Of a stretch of 64,000 bases of DNA, positions 10,609 through 21,383 are shown one piece after another; position 1 is the first letter of the stretch; every line of letters starts with the position of its first letter. Origin of the DNA: Gracilaria domingensis (lineage: Eukaryota > Rhodophyta > Florideophyceae > Gracilariales > Gracilariaceae); NCBI GenBank assembly GCA_022539475.1, contig VCMS01000148.1, positions 62,001 through 126,000 on the forward strand. The letters run 5' to 3'. Under the pieces are notes generated by a model that saw only the letters and a program-made list of their open reading frames with translations, searched no databases and had not been told where the DNA came from. The position numbers and the translations under genes were made by a program.

Positions 10609-10802
10609 GCAATGCGCTGGAAACGACACGACCCACCCAGGGGGTACACACCGCTGTGGATAACGTAACCCCGTCGGGAACACCACAACTGAGTGAGGTC
10701 ACCACCCGCAGAGCGGAGAAGACAGTATCTGTAGACCCGGGCTTCCCGGAGAACGCAGAGCCGCAAGCGGTAGATCAGCTCAATGTTACCGACCGGTGTT
10801 AA
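10403..10802 (+). pseudogene. Displaced C-terminus of element A pol
   Basis: In element B the pol frame continues through PPPKEGEES into a Ser/Thr/Pro-rich tail. In element A one G is missing from the purine run near 10398, so this tail is now in another frame, ending with VTDRC at 10800-10802. Element B is itself cut short in the tail by a CAG to TAG change (37684). Comparing the two suggests the ancestral pol ended at the position of 10802. The tail is low-complexity and has no recognisable domain. Confidence 0.7.
10453..10466 (+). other. Internal copy 2 of the polypurine 14-mer
   Basis: A third exact CTAAGGAGGGGGAG, here in the pol tail, where the ancestral frame reads PKEGEE. It has the same codon phase as the copy at 7322 and is kept in element B (37858-37871). 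Confidence 0.6.
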
Positions 10803-11494
10803 CCACGCCGTGGTATGAGGAAACGAGAAGTCGTACTTACCCGCGTATTATTTGGGAAAACAACCTTGGAAAGGTGAAGTACGAAGTACGAGTTTGGAAA
10901 CCGTCGATGGTGCACCCACGCCGCGTGGCAGAGAACTCATGACACACCCAAGTGGAGAGTAACACGTTGTGTGACGTGGTGACGTATGGAAAGCACCGCC
11001 GACGCGGGGAACTGCTGACAGTAAGTCGCGTGCGCGAGTACCACACGTGCACGGTGCACGATGTACGGTCGCCAACCGTAGGCGAACGGACACCTGTTAG
11101 GGTAACTCGTGGCTCACACGTGCCACCGCCTGGCCAACCAGAAGGCCGCGATATGCACCGTGATTGGTCAATCCGCCTCCATGGCGCACAAGCGAGACCC
11201 TGCCCGTTCTCCGTCGCACGACGATCCTTCTGGATAGCAAGAGGGAGCTCAGAATCCCGAAGCTACCGTTGGACGGTCGGAAGCTCAACCAAAACGAGCC
11301 GAAGCTCGTCAGACTCAAGAAGGAGAGTACTTCAAGAAGAACCTTTCAGGTTGAAGATTGGACGCTCCTGGCGTAAGTTGTAGTTGTCGCGCAGCGAGGA
11401 ACTCCTAGTGAGTCGTGACTGGTTAAGTACAAGAGGAACCCCTCTAGAGGTTAGCCGGCCACCACCTCGCCACCCTCGAAGGTACGAAACCACA
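10803..11494 (+). other. Region between pol and chromodomain, open in long pieces in the chromodomain frame
   Basis: The frame of the chromodomain is open across most of this region, with stops at about 10937 (TGA) and 11381 (TAG). The TGA is kept in element B. The translation between stops looks protein-like at first (WYEETRSRTYPR, then KVKYEVRVWKP). A GTAAGT donor-like sequence lies near 11021 and is also kept in B. This could be a pol extension reached by splicing, or an untranslated leader for the chromodomain ORF. I cannot decide. Confidence 0.45.
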
Positions 11495-11752
11495 ATGGGT
11501 GAAGGAGAGCAGTCAAACACCGAGGTGTATCCGCAGGAATACGTGATCGAACGTATCGTACGTCATGTTGTAGACCCCGATGGAACGGTACTGTACCAAG
11601 TGCGATGGTATGGCTACTCCGCCGAGGAGGACACCATGGAGCCGGTCGAGCACCTACCTAGGTCGAAGATCGTTTCATACCACCGTCGCACTCGGTCAGC
11701 CTTGCCGCCAACCTGGACCAAGCCCAGGTGGGATAAGAACCGTTCCCGGTGA
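11495..11752 (+). CDS. Detached chromodomain protein of element A
   Basis: The first ATG (11495) gives 85 residues; the frame is open from 11384. The chromodomain reads EYVIERI, then YQVRWYGY, then DTMEPVEHL. The three aromatic cage positions known from HP1 (Tyr, Trp, Tyr) are present, but the normally invariant Trp of TWEP is Met. In chromoviruses this domain is normally fused to the end of integrase and steers insertion to methylated-histone chromatin. Here it is separated from pol by about 690 bases and stops in both copies, so it would need its own start, a spliced transcript or readthrough. Element B has the same arrangement. Confidence 0.75.
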   Translation: MGEGEQSNTEVYPQEYVIERIVRHVVDPDGTVLYQVRWYGYSAEEDTMEPVEHLPRSKIVSYHRRTRSALPPTWTKPRWDKNRSR

Positions 11753-12104
11753 GGAGCTTTCAACTATACCGCGATGCGGAAGACTCAGAATGGAGAGTTG
11801 ACCCCTTCTGTGTGGGGATGAATGAAGGAAGAAGACCAATGAAGCGGTGAAGACTTAACTAGAGGAAGTGAGAAGAAAGAAAGAAGAGCATACCGAAATG
11901 CCGGTTGTACCGATTTAAAACGGTTAGAGTAGAAGAAGCACCAAAGAAGTGAAGTACACTTGAACACAGTGTGAGGAAGAAGTAATCGAAGATCGATCAA
12001 GTTCGTGGAGAACAGGCAAAAGGGTGAAGGGAAAGTTACCACTAGATGGTTTTACTGTTTCTATCCTATACTAAGGACCAAGTCCTCCAGCCCTGCTGGT
12101 CATC
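11753..12104. other. Convergent spacer in element A
   Basis: About 350 bases between the end of the chromodomain ORF (+) and the end of the antisense ORF (-). The + strand is purine-rich around 11820-11960. Element B has a matching spacer. No gene is supported. Confidence 0.6.
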
Positions 12105-13956
12105 TTACACCCCCGATGAGGGACCGGCACCGCCGCTACCGGAGGGACCCTGCGAAGGGTGCGGAACGGCGTAAGCCAGTATCCCTGCCATAGTGGTGAG
12201 ATGATCGGGCACGATAATTCCAGCGTTCTGGAGACTGGCGCGCAACATCGCGATGTTCGCCGGAGAATCTCCCGGAGCGACCGGAGCTGTCGGGGCCGGA
12301 AGGACCGAAGGAACGGTAGCCGCTACAGGGGCCGGACCCACCACCGGAACACTCGCTTGAGTCGGAACATTCCAACCCACAGGAGCCTGGGGTACCCCGC
12401 CGCTGGCGTGCAACACCTGATTCGCCGCCGGTAGGTCGTTCACCAACTCCTGGTCCATCTCTACGAGTGCTCCCGCCGCCTCTCCACCGGTATCCATGTT
12501 CGGATCATCCAGATCTACTGGGGCGACCCAGTTGTCACTGAACATGAACCCAACGGGGTGACTGTCTGGAATCGACCGTGGCTGGTTCGCTGCCCACTCG
12601 GCATACGCGCTAGTCGTCATCGTACCCTCCCATGGGTCGTAATACACGAAATCTCCTGCGGTGGGATGTCTCCTACCGGGTGAGCGGTCGTAGTGACGAC
12701 GAGGACCTTTCCCACGCTGCGAACGGGGCACCGTTTCCCAATCGACTCCATCGATAACATCCAAGATGTAATGGATCTCATCCACGTTCTCTTCGGACCC
12801 CAAGGGAGTGTGCAAATCCAGCGAGCGGATAATGCTGCGAAGCATCGGCGGAATATACCAAACACGGTAGTTGTCGTAAGCCTCCCAGAGGAGAAACGCT
12901 GCTACGCGTGCCGCCCACTCGCCGGCTACGAGACCCCACCATCCTGAACGCGGATCGCTGATCAATCGGGAGCCGATGTAACTCAAGCACGGAGGCAGTT
13001 CTGCAAAACACCCTTTGGGTACCTCCACATCACGCCACCAATCTGGTAGAGGAGGGAACCGTCCAACAAAGGCCTGCGGTCTGTACCTCTCGGTCTCGAT
13101 ATTCGGGTACGGAATCAGATACCCATGACGGGAACGAGCTTTCCGCTCAAACCGAATGCGGTTGACGAACCCACCCTGGGAAGCGTTCTTGCGAAGATAA
13201 CGGAACTCCGCTCGGAGTATGGGCCGATTCCAGCACAACATCAACCTCGATGTGGTCGGGCCATCGCCAGCGTACCGCGCATGGTCGAACGTCGCCAAGT
13301 TGTCTCCATATCGGACTTCACCGAAAGTACGGTAGAACGGAGTATCGAACCCATATGACGGTGGAACCAGGTGCTCGAGGTGCACTCGACTGAGTCTCTT
13401 GTACGCCAACTTCGCGTGTTCCGCGCGCGCGGTGTTCAGGTTCTCACCCTCGCGGGTATCGTACCGGAGGAGCATCGGGTCGATCGCTATACGAACTTTC
13501 CATTCTGGGGATTGCACTACCGCTAACGGCAGACCGCCCGGTAGGAAGCCGTTTTCGGCATACGACTCCAGGAGAGTGTCATCGTTAACAGCTACCGGAT
13601 GAACCACGGTGCCGGCTGAACGCAAACCCATCACGGAGTGGATCGCGTACTGCGAGAGATTCCTTCGATATCTAACCAGCTTGGTTCGCCATCAGCGGCA
13701 TCGCTTGCGCTGAATTCCATAACGGAACGTTCACCGGGACCATCGGTTGAGACTGAGGCAGTGGAGCCGTCGCAGAACCCGGCTGAGGGTAGTTCGACGC
13801 GCTCGCCTGACCCGTCGGGTGATGAGGAAACTGATTCGGGTTCATCGGAATGACAGATGATGTACTGTGATCGAGTTCGGATACTTGAATACTCTGTTCG
13901 CTTGAGTGTGTATCGCGCTTGCGAGGTATAGAAACCGAGGAGTTGGTACCGCTCAT
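12105..13956 (-). pseudogene. Antisense accessory ORF of element A (broken copy)
   Basis: On the strand opposite gag and pol. The ATG matching the intact copy in element B is at 13956. Compared with B, a TGG has become TAG near 13674, and two single-base losses follow near 13610-13620, so the remaining 509-codon frame starts in mid-protein at 13634. About ten residues differ from B over the shared 500. The product is not a family I recognise: a Ser/Gln/Pro-rich start, a globular-looking core rich in Trp, Tyr and Arg (for example LPDWWRDVEVPKG), and a Pro/Ala/Gly-rich end. It is convergent with the chromodomain ORF. Confidence 0.8.
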
Positions 13957-14020
13957 GACTGTGACGTACTTACGTACATGCGTTTCGCACAAAACTTCAG
14001 CCTCGAAGTCGTTCTCGGCT

Positions 14021-14035
14021 CTAAGGAGGGGGAGA
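14021..14035 (+). other. 3' polypurine tract of element A
   Basis: CTAAGGAGGGGGAGA ends exactly at the TG of the 3' LTR. This is the standard plus-strand primer position. The first 14 bases recur at 7322 and 10453. Confidence 0.9.
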
Positions 14036-15009
14036 TGTAGAGCAACGCATTTTGCGTGGTTATCAGGATGATGCGCCTCATATACTTAGGGGAGTGATAC
14101 GAGGATGCACTCGAAGAGTTATGAGTTGGACCCAATTTTGGCGGTTACTTTTGACATGGCTTTCCCACAGTTACCTGTAATCAGGGTTGCCATTGCTGGC
14201 CAATACCGCTAGGTGGACGCGTGTACTACACCACCGTGTGTGTGCATATTACGGGACAATAGGTAGTGCACCTGAGGTGCCTGACACTGGGCTAGCCACG
14301 TGTACGGACCCCTGCGGGTGTGCACCACGTGTACATAGTTAGTTTAGACCTACTTAGGTGAGCTCGACCTCGTCGTCGCGAGCACCTTTGTAAAGTCAAC
14401 CCGAGCACTTCTAAGTGAACTCTTTGTCGAGTAGCGCTCTCTTGAGTGGACTCTACACGAGTGAGGCTCTGGCGCCAACCGCCTACGTGGGTTATCACTC
14501 TCGCGAGTATAGCCACGTCTGGTTACGGTGGTCCTACCCTCTCGGTACCTTTGAGGAACATCTGTCGTTGACGTCGGAGCCTGAGGGTCGTACCGAGGAG
14601 GTATAGGACTACATTACGAAGTGATCCGACTCTGTATAGAGTTTTGCCATGTTTACGGAAACCCGTGCATTACCGTTGGAGGATCTCGCCCCGCTCCGGG
14701 CACAGTGCCGAGGAGGCCCTACCCGTCGCGTGTGGGTGTTGTTTGGTTGTTGTTTTCTGTTGCTTTCCCTCTCGGGGCTACACCTGTCGTTGGTCGTGTT
14801 TCATCGTTGCCGATACCACCCCATCTCTGGAGTTTCTCATCGTTTCCTCACCACGTGGCCTATCACCTCTGTAGGTATAGCCAGTTGCCACTTCGGCCTT
14901 ACAACCGAGTTACGGTGGTACAGAGGGCTCTGTCACTGGTCTGCCATCTCTCACGAGAGCGGACCTTCGGACAGTCTGGTGGGTTTCACTCTTCCGAGTT
15001 TGCCCCACA
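14036..15009 (+). repeat. 3' LTR of element A
   Basis: 974 bases, TG...CA, same as 3062-4035 apart from six substitutions. It is followed directly by the GATAG duplication. Confidence 0.95.
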
Positions 15010-15014
15010 GATAG
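15010..15014. repeat. Target-site duplication of element A, right copy (GATAG)
   Basis: Matches 3057-3061. Confidence 0.95.
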
Positions 15015-16228
15015 ATCAATCCCATGGTGGGCCATATGAAGTAATAGAGATGGTATCTGTGCCACATGAACGCCCTGTTCTAACTGCCTTTCTACAGATA
15101 CATCACAAGTGCGCAGAGTGACATCTATGCAGGATAAGCAGCGTTCCTATGGGATAACTGGAGGAGGCGACGCTTGCCCTTTTGGGAATTGACTCCTCTA
15201 CAGAAGCTGCGCAGGTCAGCCGGCATTACTGACCCAGCTGGGAATCACTGCCTCGCTGCATCGGAGCGTCCTCACCGTACCTTTAGTGACGTAACAGGAA
15301 AGTGATGCGCCCCGTAATGCGGTTTGCGCCTACTAGTTTCTCCTGGAAAGGACAGTCTGTTACACAACCACGGGCTCTACTCATGATCACAGGCATGGCG
15401 TATCACCCCCTCTGGGACGCTCGAGCTTGGTTAAATCTTGTTCTTTCTCGCCTGGCGTCCCTGGACTCTGCGTGGGATCCTCGCATTAGGGACGGACTGA
15501 AAACCCGGTTTCGGTCGCATTGTGCCCAAATGAGATCCTGGGTAGCTTGGAGCTAAATTCTGGTCACGGTTATCGGACTGTCGACCCAAACGGGATTTTT
15601 CCGTTCTGACACTCGCGATGCCGCATCGCTCGCTCGCGTTTTGCAGGGATTGTAGGAGTCAAAATTCCAGCACTCCCATGTGTCGGCAGCCGGTTCCGAA
15701 TCGGTCGGACGACCCGCCATGGGACTGCTGTGATCCCTACCTCGCTGTTCGCGGTCGCACTCGTTCGTGACCCTCTCGGGATTTCTTCCTTCGGTAATTC
15801 GTCTCTCGCCGTGTCGGTCAGCCCCAGCGCTCGTGCGCTCGTGTGTCACCCGGACGGGACTTCGAGTAATGCAAAACGTCGTTCGCCCTGTTGATTTCCG
15901 GTGCTGGTCTTGTTCTCATCTGGTTACTCCGTGGCGCTCATTCATGCGTCTTTTCGCTTGTCATATTCACCCGCATGGGATTCTTTCGAGAACTACACCG
16001 TTGCGAACAGTTTCGTTTCCTTCGCTTCGAACCCTTACGGGAGTCTCGGCGATTTGAACCTCGTCATCTCGCCGTGCCTGTTGATAGGCACTGAATAACG
16101 GAACCCCTTTTGGGTGGGACTCGCGCATTGCTCCCACCGTTGCCGTTTTGGTGCACTCGCTCGTTGCCCAAATGGGATTGTGCTGGTATGGAATTGAGTG
16201 TCTCGCCGTGTTACGCTCGCGTTCGCTT

Positions 16229-16323
16229 TCCCCATGGGACTTGGCCGACCTCGGAGGTCAGGCCAAAGAAGGGGAGTTGGTAGTGTAATTGGATGCACTG
16301 CCCTGAGAGGTACCATCAACTGA
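16229..16323 (+). repeat. Diverged direct repeat, copy 1
   Basis: Resembles 17371-17472: a GGCC-centred hairpin-like stretch, then AAGAAGG, then GTAGTG, then GCAC-CGCCCTGA-like sequence with GGT before an ACTG-like end. The two copies lie about 1.15 kb apart in the same orientation and could be old LTR ends or an ancient tandem duplication. Confidence 0.4.
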
Positions 16324-17370
16324 CCATGGAGAGCAATCTAAACGACTACTCTCAGGAGCCTACAGCGCTCGCGTTCGCAATGGACAGTGACCGGTTGGGG
16401 AGGTGGGAGCGTCATCGGCGTGTTGCGTGCTCCCCAGATGGAATTCACCGATCTCAACTGGGAAGCCTGGTACGAACTGTTGTCTCGCTCACTCTCTACG
16501 TTTACCCAACTGGGAAGGGTCGTATTGCCCTGCCCCCAAACTACTTGGTACGAGCGACAACCCGGTTGGGAATGCAGGGCCCCCATCTTGCTACAGTCGT
16601 CTTACTTTCTGGGAAGGGCGTTCGGCGCCATTGGGCGCCACGCGCGTGCTTAATATCGCGCTGGTTGCCCCATTCGGGATTTGATGCTTGGGAAAGCACT
16701 GTGCTTTCTTGGGCTTGGCGTTTTTGTGCCTGCAGAGACTGCTTCGGCAGTTTGCGCTTCTGTGACCGGGTTTAGTGTTGTTACTTTCCATGTTCGGGGT
16801 TATTGTCGTGCAACGCATGCGCGCGCCGTGACCTCGATCCATTGGGAGGCATCTCCGCTCGCTGAGACGTGTTGGTCGCTGAACGGGCGACACATTCGCC
16901 CATAGGGATTCCGGCGGCTTACGAATTATAGAGCGCGCTGCCAATGGTCGTGGTGCCCCAACTGGGAAGTCAGCGACAGGCCACACATCTCCGTGGCCCG
17001 TGGGGGAATCGACGGCGGTATTCTCGGGCACGAACGCCCTCTTCGAGAAGATTCTTTTGACCTCTTTGGCCAACCCAGTGGGACTTATTTGATATGAGGC
17101 GAACGCACCCCCTGGGCGCTTCGAGGCTCCAATTACCGGTAATGCGCAGTGTCGGTCTACCGCAGCATTCGCGCGCTGACTCGCCACCCAATCGGGAATT
17201 CTAAGGAAGACAGGACGTGGATCGCCGTGTTGCTCGCCACATCGGTAACGTTCCCACCGCGGGCGATGTGCGCCGCTCCCTCGCGCGTTGCGTGGCGTAC
17301 GATTGTCACCCAAATGGGATCTTAGTGGACTGGAAATTTTTTTTCAGTGAAGGCCGAAATCTCGGTCACT

Positions 17371-17472
17371 CTCCGAATGAGAATGTTTGGCCAGCCTCAG
17401 GACGAGGCCGGGCCTAAGAAGGGAAGTCTGTAGTGCAGTTTGAGGCACCGCCCTGATGGGTGCATACTGTAA
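17371..17472 (+). repeat. Diverged direct repeat, copy 2
   Basis: Partner of 16229-16323, with the same order of short blocks (GGCC hairpin, AAGAAGG, GTAGTG, CCGCCCTGATGGG). Divergence is high enough that only an alignment would settle homology. Confidence 0.4.
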
Positions 17473-17864
17473 GTTTATTTAGTTAGTGCGCATAGGGTGC
17501 AACTCGGGGTCCCACACGTGTTGCGTTGTGACAGTTGTCGTGTCACCTTTCGGGACCCCCCTTATAGGTAGATAGTTTATTATTTTTCGACACGTGGCTG
17601 CTGCCCGTGGGAGGTGCACTTAAGCATCTCTTGCTGGGCAGAGTTCACCGTGGTAAACCTCAAGCGCCCCTTAGCCGGTTCTTTTATCGTCTAGTTTCCC
17701 ACAAGGTTCATCCTACCGTCACTACCGGTGCTGCGCGCCTATCTCGCGCCCCGTTGTTAGCGTCCGTTGAGTGCTACTTCGTCCCCGCTTGGGTGCTGCG
17801 CAATTTGTTCCTTTATCACGGCATAGTACGTTGTCACGGCCTGTGGCTGTAATACACTCATCGC

Positions 17865-18900
17865 TGCAGTGCGCCTCGGCGCTCATCGTCGTCTTGCCGA
17901 TCTTAGTCGCCCTGCCGCTCGTGGCCGCTCTGCGCCACGTCGTTGAACGCCTCCGCCTTTCGCGCCAGAGATCGCATCCGCGCGCCCTGCCTCTCATCGC
18001 CCCCGAGCCACTCACCACCGCCGTACGCCGCGACGTTGAACACCGCCGCGTCGCTCATCGGCGCAGCACCCTGCACCGCTCATCGCAACTGAGCCGCTCA
18101 CCGCCGCCGTTCGCCACGTCTCTGATCGCCGTCACGACTCTCACCGCCACCGCACGACGCACCGCTCATTGGCATTGTACGCCGCGCCACTCAAAGCCGC
18201 CGTACGCCACGTCGCTCATCGCCGCCATGCCGCTCATCGGCGAAGCACTCCGCACCGCTCATCGCCACCGTACGCCCCACCGCTCACCGCGGTCATGCGC
18301 CTTGCCACTCATGGCCGGTGTGCCGCTCTTCGCCGCCAGGCCGCTCATCGCCGCCGTACGCCGCCCCACTGATCGCTGTTGCGCCTCTCAACGCCGCCGC
18401 ACAATGCACCGCTCATTGCCACCGTACGCCGCGCTGCTCAGCGCTGCCGCGCGCCTTGCTCTTCATCGCCGGCGCCCCTCTCAGCGCCGCCGTACGCCAC
18501 CTCTATGATCGCCGCCGCGCCACTCACCGTCGCCGTACGCTGCCTCCGTGATTGCCGCTGCGCCGTTCGTCGTCGCGGCGTGCTGATGGTGCTCATTGTC
18601 GCCGCGCCGCTCATCGCCGGCGATTGCCGCCACGCCACTCACCGCCACCGTACGCAGCTCCACTCATCGCCGCCGCTCGCCTGGCAGCTCATCGCCGCCA
18701 CGCCACACGTCGTCGCTGCGCCGCTCATAGCTGCCGTACGCGGCGCCGCTGATCGCCGCCGCGCCCCTCTCCCCCGCCGTTCGCTACATCGCTGATCGCC
18801 GCCGCGCCGCTCATAGGCGCAGCACGCCGATGCCGCACATTATCTCCGCGCCGCTCATCGGCGCAGCACGCAGATGCCGCTCATTGTCGCCGCGTCGCCG
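17865..18900. repeat. Degenerate GC-rich minisatellite
   Basis: About 1 kb built from imperfect units near 27-30 bases. The core is CGCCGC-GCTCATCGCCGCC-GTACGCC in many variants. Every frame translates to Arg/His/Pro/Ala repeats, so the 130-245 codon ORFs here are by-products of composition. Periodicity decays toward both ends. Confidence 0.8.
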
Positions 18901-20069
18901 ATGGGGTGCCTACAGGAGTAAGTAATATCGGAGGTAGTGGTGGTGGTACTGGAATGGTAGGACAGGGGAGCACATACGGACAGCAACGACACAGCCTAGG
19001 GGGAGTGGGCAAGTGGCGCAAGAAAGTGGGAGTACTCTCGTGCAGCATGCGCAGCGTCGCCACAGCAGTCGCACCTCGGCATCACCCCCTCCTTCCACCG
19101 AGAGAAGGAGCAGAGCAGCATGCCTGGCAGCTGCATAGCGCTGTGCGCGATACGCAACTGAAACAAAGTGCGCACATGCCATCAGCGGTGCCACGAAGTG
19201 GTGCTGTAAGCGCTGTGGCGGCGGCGCTGCCATTGCGCGCATCTCATGGGCGGTGGCGCACGTCTGCTTCTGCGCATCAAGCAGCAATATGAGGTGCGAT
19301 GCGCACTAGGCAACGGCGGCGCATCTTCACGCAGTGCATTCAACGGAAGCGTGCCCCGCGGCGCTGGCAAGTGAGTCGATGGACGCCTTCCTGCTTATCG
19401 TGCACTGCTACGCCACCTCCGTGACCACTGCATCCTCATCGCGCACGCCGCAGCCTGCTGTGCATTGCAACAGAATCACAACCCGCTTATATAGCTCCGG
19501 AAGTTCGTTCTCACGGCGCGTCCGATGCGCGTCAGCCCTAACTCCGCACGTCGGTTGCGCATCGCGTCACCGACGCGATAACCGCAAGTGCCCCATTGAA
19601 TCCAGCTTCCAAAGCGGAGATAACCCCATCTGCGCGGCAATTACCTCAGCGCGCAGTTACCGCTCCTCGAGAAGTCACTCGAACCGCACCTGTTGCGCTC
19701 CCTCGACACACTGCGTCCATCACCGCCGCCGCGCGCCTAACCTGCCGCCAAAGCGCATCGCGCCGCTGCTCGTCGCCACCCTTGGGGTCGTCGGCGGGCA
19801 GAGCGGCTTGTGATGGCACACTTGCTAGTGCGGATGATGGTCGTGAGTCGGTTACAAAACCGCTTGGGGGCGTGCGCGGAGACCTTGTCAACAATTCTCA
19901 ATGGAGACTCTGCTGGACTAAGAAGCAAAAGAGGGAGACTGCTTCTGTGATGGTGCCGCGTCTGCTGAAGATGTGGAGGAGTAGCTCGCGTCGGTTCTCG
20001 CTGCGTGTGCAGACTGGATCGCTGTCGTTGATGAAGTAGATGTTGAGGTCGCCGTTGTGCGCAGCGTAA
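18901..20069. other. Gene-free stretch
   Basis: GC-moderate sequence without a supported gene. ORFs of 80-160 codons overlap in several frames and lack recognisable motifs. Confidence 0.5.
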
Positions 20070-20086
20070 TTATGGACGCAGATTGC

Positions 20087-21258
20087 TTACCACCTTGGAA
20101 CGGTACGGTACAAGGACGCGATTCGGCTTGAGCCAGCTACCCTCGTTCTGTAGTTCACAAGACGACATGCAACGTCTAGCAGTCGCCCGTGCTTGTAATG
20201 ATCTCCAGGGAGCGTCCTTGTCAGCCGACGAAAAGGTCCTTTCAACCCACGAACACCCCACTCCGCGCTTTGTCCTTCACTAGGGTACATGCGTTGAAGC
20301 AGCAACTCAAGTGCGACACACCCGTTAGACACTGCCAAGTCTTTCCAATCGTTCACCTTACGCGCCCGTACCACTTTCCCTGTCCCTCGGTCGTTCACAA
20401 ACGCACTGTCCCCGAGGATTGCATATCCAGGAGATGTGTTGGAATCTAGTGCCAGTGAGGGCCAGTGAAGTCCAAATGCATACGCCAGGCGGCTATCATG
20501 CCAACTCCCGGGGAAATTCAGAGCTGCGTTTATGATCTCACAGTGAAAATTACATACGAGGAGATTCCTGGCTTCCACCTTTTGAGTAATTGCATTGTAA
20601 AAGGCGTTCTGACTTTTAGGATCAACGAAATCCGGGACAAGCAGGCGCGCACTATAGCTGATCGCAAACAAATCCCACAACGCGTATCAGAACAACCTGT
20701 TCTTCCGAAGTAGCTCACAGCACTCTTTCATTTCAACTTGCGTTGGTCATGTAATACAACGTTCGCTGTTTTTTCCGTCCATCACAACCACTTACAAGAC
20801 CTCCATACTGTACTCTAACCACTGCGACATGGGGGAAAGATTTGTTCCAAAGATCGAGCAGAGATTATATTCGACATCACTATTTTTCTTATATCACAGT
20901 ACAAGGCCGATAAAATCATCTGTTTCAAGCGTTGGTTTTCTACTTATCTTTTTTTGCACTTTACGAAAAGTAGAGCCGTTCAGAACCTGCTGGCGTTTTG
21001 CGGAGAACCATAACACTAAATCTCGGAGAACTATTGATCGTGGGAAGCCAGTCGCGACGAGAAACTCGGTTTCTGAGCCACACTGGAGAAAATGGCGCCA
21101 TGAGGTAGTGTGAAATTTGAGCCGCAGTAGACTTGAATGGTAGTATTTGGCGGGCTTTGAACAACGTTGGAACGCTCTATGTATTTTTTTTGCTTGAAGC
21201 GTGAGACATAGCGAGGGGTGGGAGAACGTAATTTGCGACGGAGTTGATGATTTGCCAT
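20087..21258 (-). pseudogene. Harbinger-like DDE transposase, broken
   Basis: Residues from 20680 down to 20087 (197 codons open) match the C-terminal half of the 400-residue transposase at 54199-55401: FPGSWHDS, GDSAFVND, GVRGLKGPFRRLTRTLP and LVNYRTRVAG. Similarity to the N-terminal half continues up to about 21258 but is split by frameshifts. The first catalytic Asp (DGARL in the other copy) is replaced (SYSARL); the second Asp (GDSAF) and the Glu (AEWGVRG) remain. It cannot encode an active enzyme. Confidence 0.85.
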
Positions 21259-21336
21259 CGGACGGTGAGATTTGTCTTAATAAACATGGCGGGACAATTT
21301 ACGCTTCGGTTACGCGAAAGTTTGAAGATAGTCACG

Positions 21337-21383
21337 TTTAGGATTCTAGTCGGGGTGTGGCTTACCCCGACCAGAATCCTAAA
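21337..21383. repeat. Subterminal hairpin of the degenerate Harbinger-like element
   Basis: Two 20-base arms (21337-21356 and 21364-21383), complementary except for one base, around a 7-base loop. The arm reads TTTAGGATTCTAGTCGGGGT. The transposon at 53.9 kb has the same structure near 54033-54082, so this belongs to the element's transposase-binding end. Confidence 0.8.

Larger units (their letters stand above)
3062..15009 (+). mobile_element. Element A: full-length Ty3/gypsy chromovirus with antisense accessory ORF
   Basis: An 11,948-base LTR retrotransposon. In order: 5' LTR (3062-4035), primer-binding site (4039), gag (4280-6349), pol with protease, reverse transcriptase, RNase H and integrase (6550-10608, open from 6193), a separate chromodomain ORF (11495-11752), an ORF on the opposite strand (13956-12105), polypurine tract (14021-14035) and 3' LTR (14036-15009), flanked by GATAG. 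I see six substitutions between its LTRs, suggesting fairly recent insertion. Gag is open throughout. Pol has a one-base loss near its end, and the antisense ORF has a stop and small deletions, so this copy is nearly but not fully intact. Integrase, RNase H and chromodomain place it among the chromoviruses. Confidence 0.95.
15015..17860. other. Gene-free stretch with recurrent CCC(n)GGGA motifs
   Basis: No convincing gene. Many short motifs recur, often palindromic, of the form CCCA-few bases-TGGGA: for example near 15233 (CCCAGCTGGGAA), 15714, 15970, 16168 (CCCAAATGGGAT), 16229 (CCCATGGGAC), 16503, 16953, 17067, 17186 and 17306 (CCCAAATGGGAT). Spacings of about 50-120 bases are common. Overlapping ORFs of 60-240 codons here differ in every frame and resemble no protein. 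A longer diverged repeat pairs 16261-16323 with 17407-17472. Confidence 0.6.

Noticed and set aside
15233-17306. CRISPR array in the region of repeated CCC(n)GGGA words
   Set aside because: Repeats are short, variable and unevenly spaced, and the DNA is eukaryotic.
16591-17313. 240-codon ORF on the - strand
   Set aside because: It overlaps ORFs in other frames, has irregular composition and lies over the CCC(n)GGGA motif region.
17771-18508. ORFs of up to 245 codons in the 17.8-18.8 kb region
   Set aside because: They are translations of a GC-rich minisatellite, open in several frames with Arg/His/Pro repeats.
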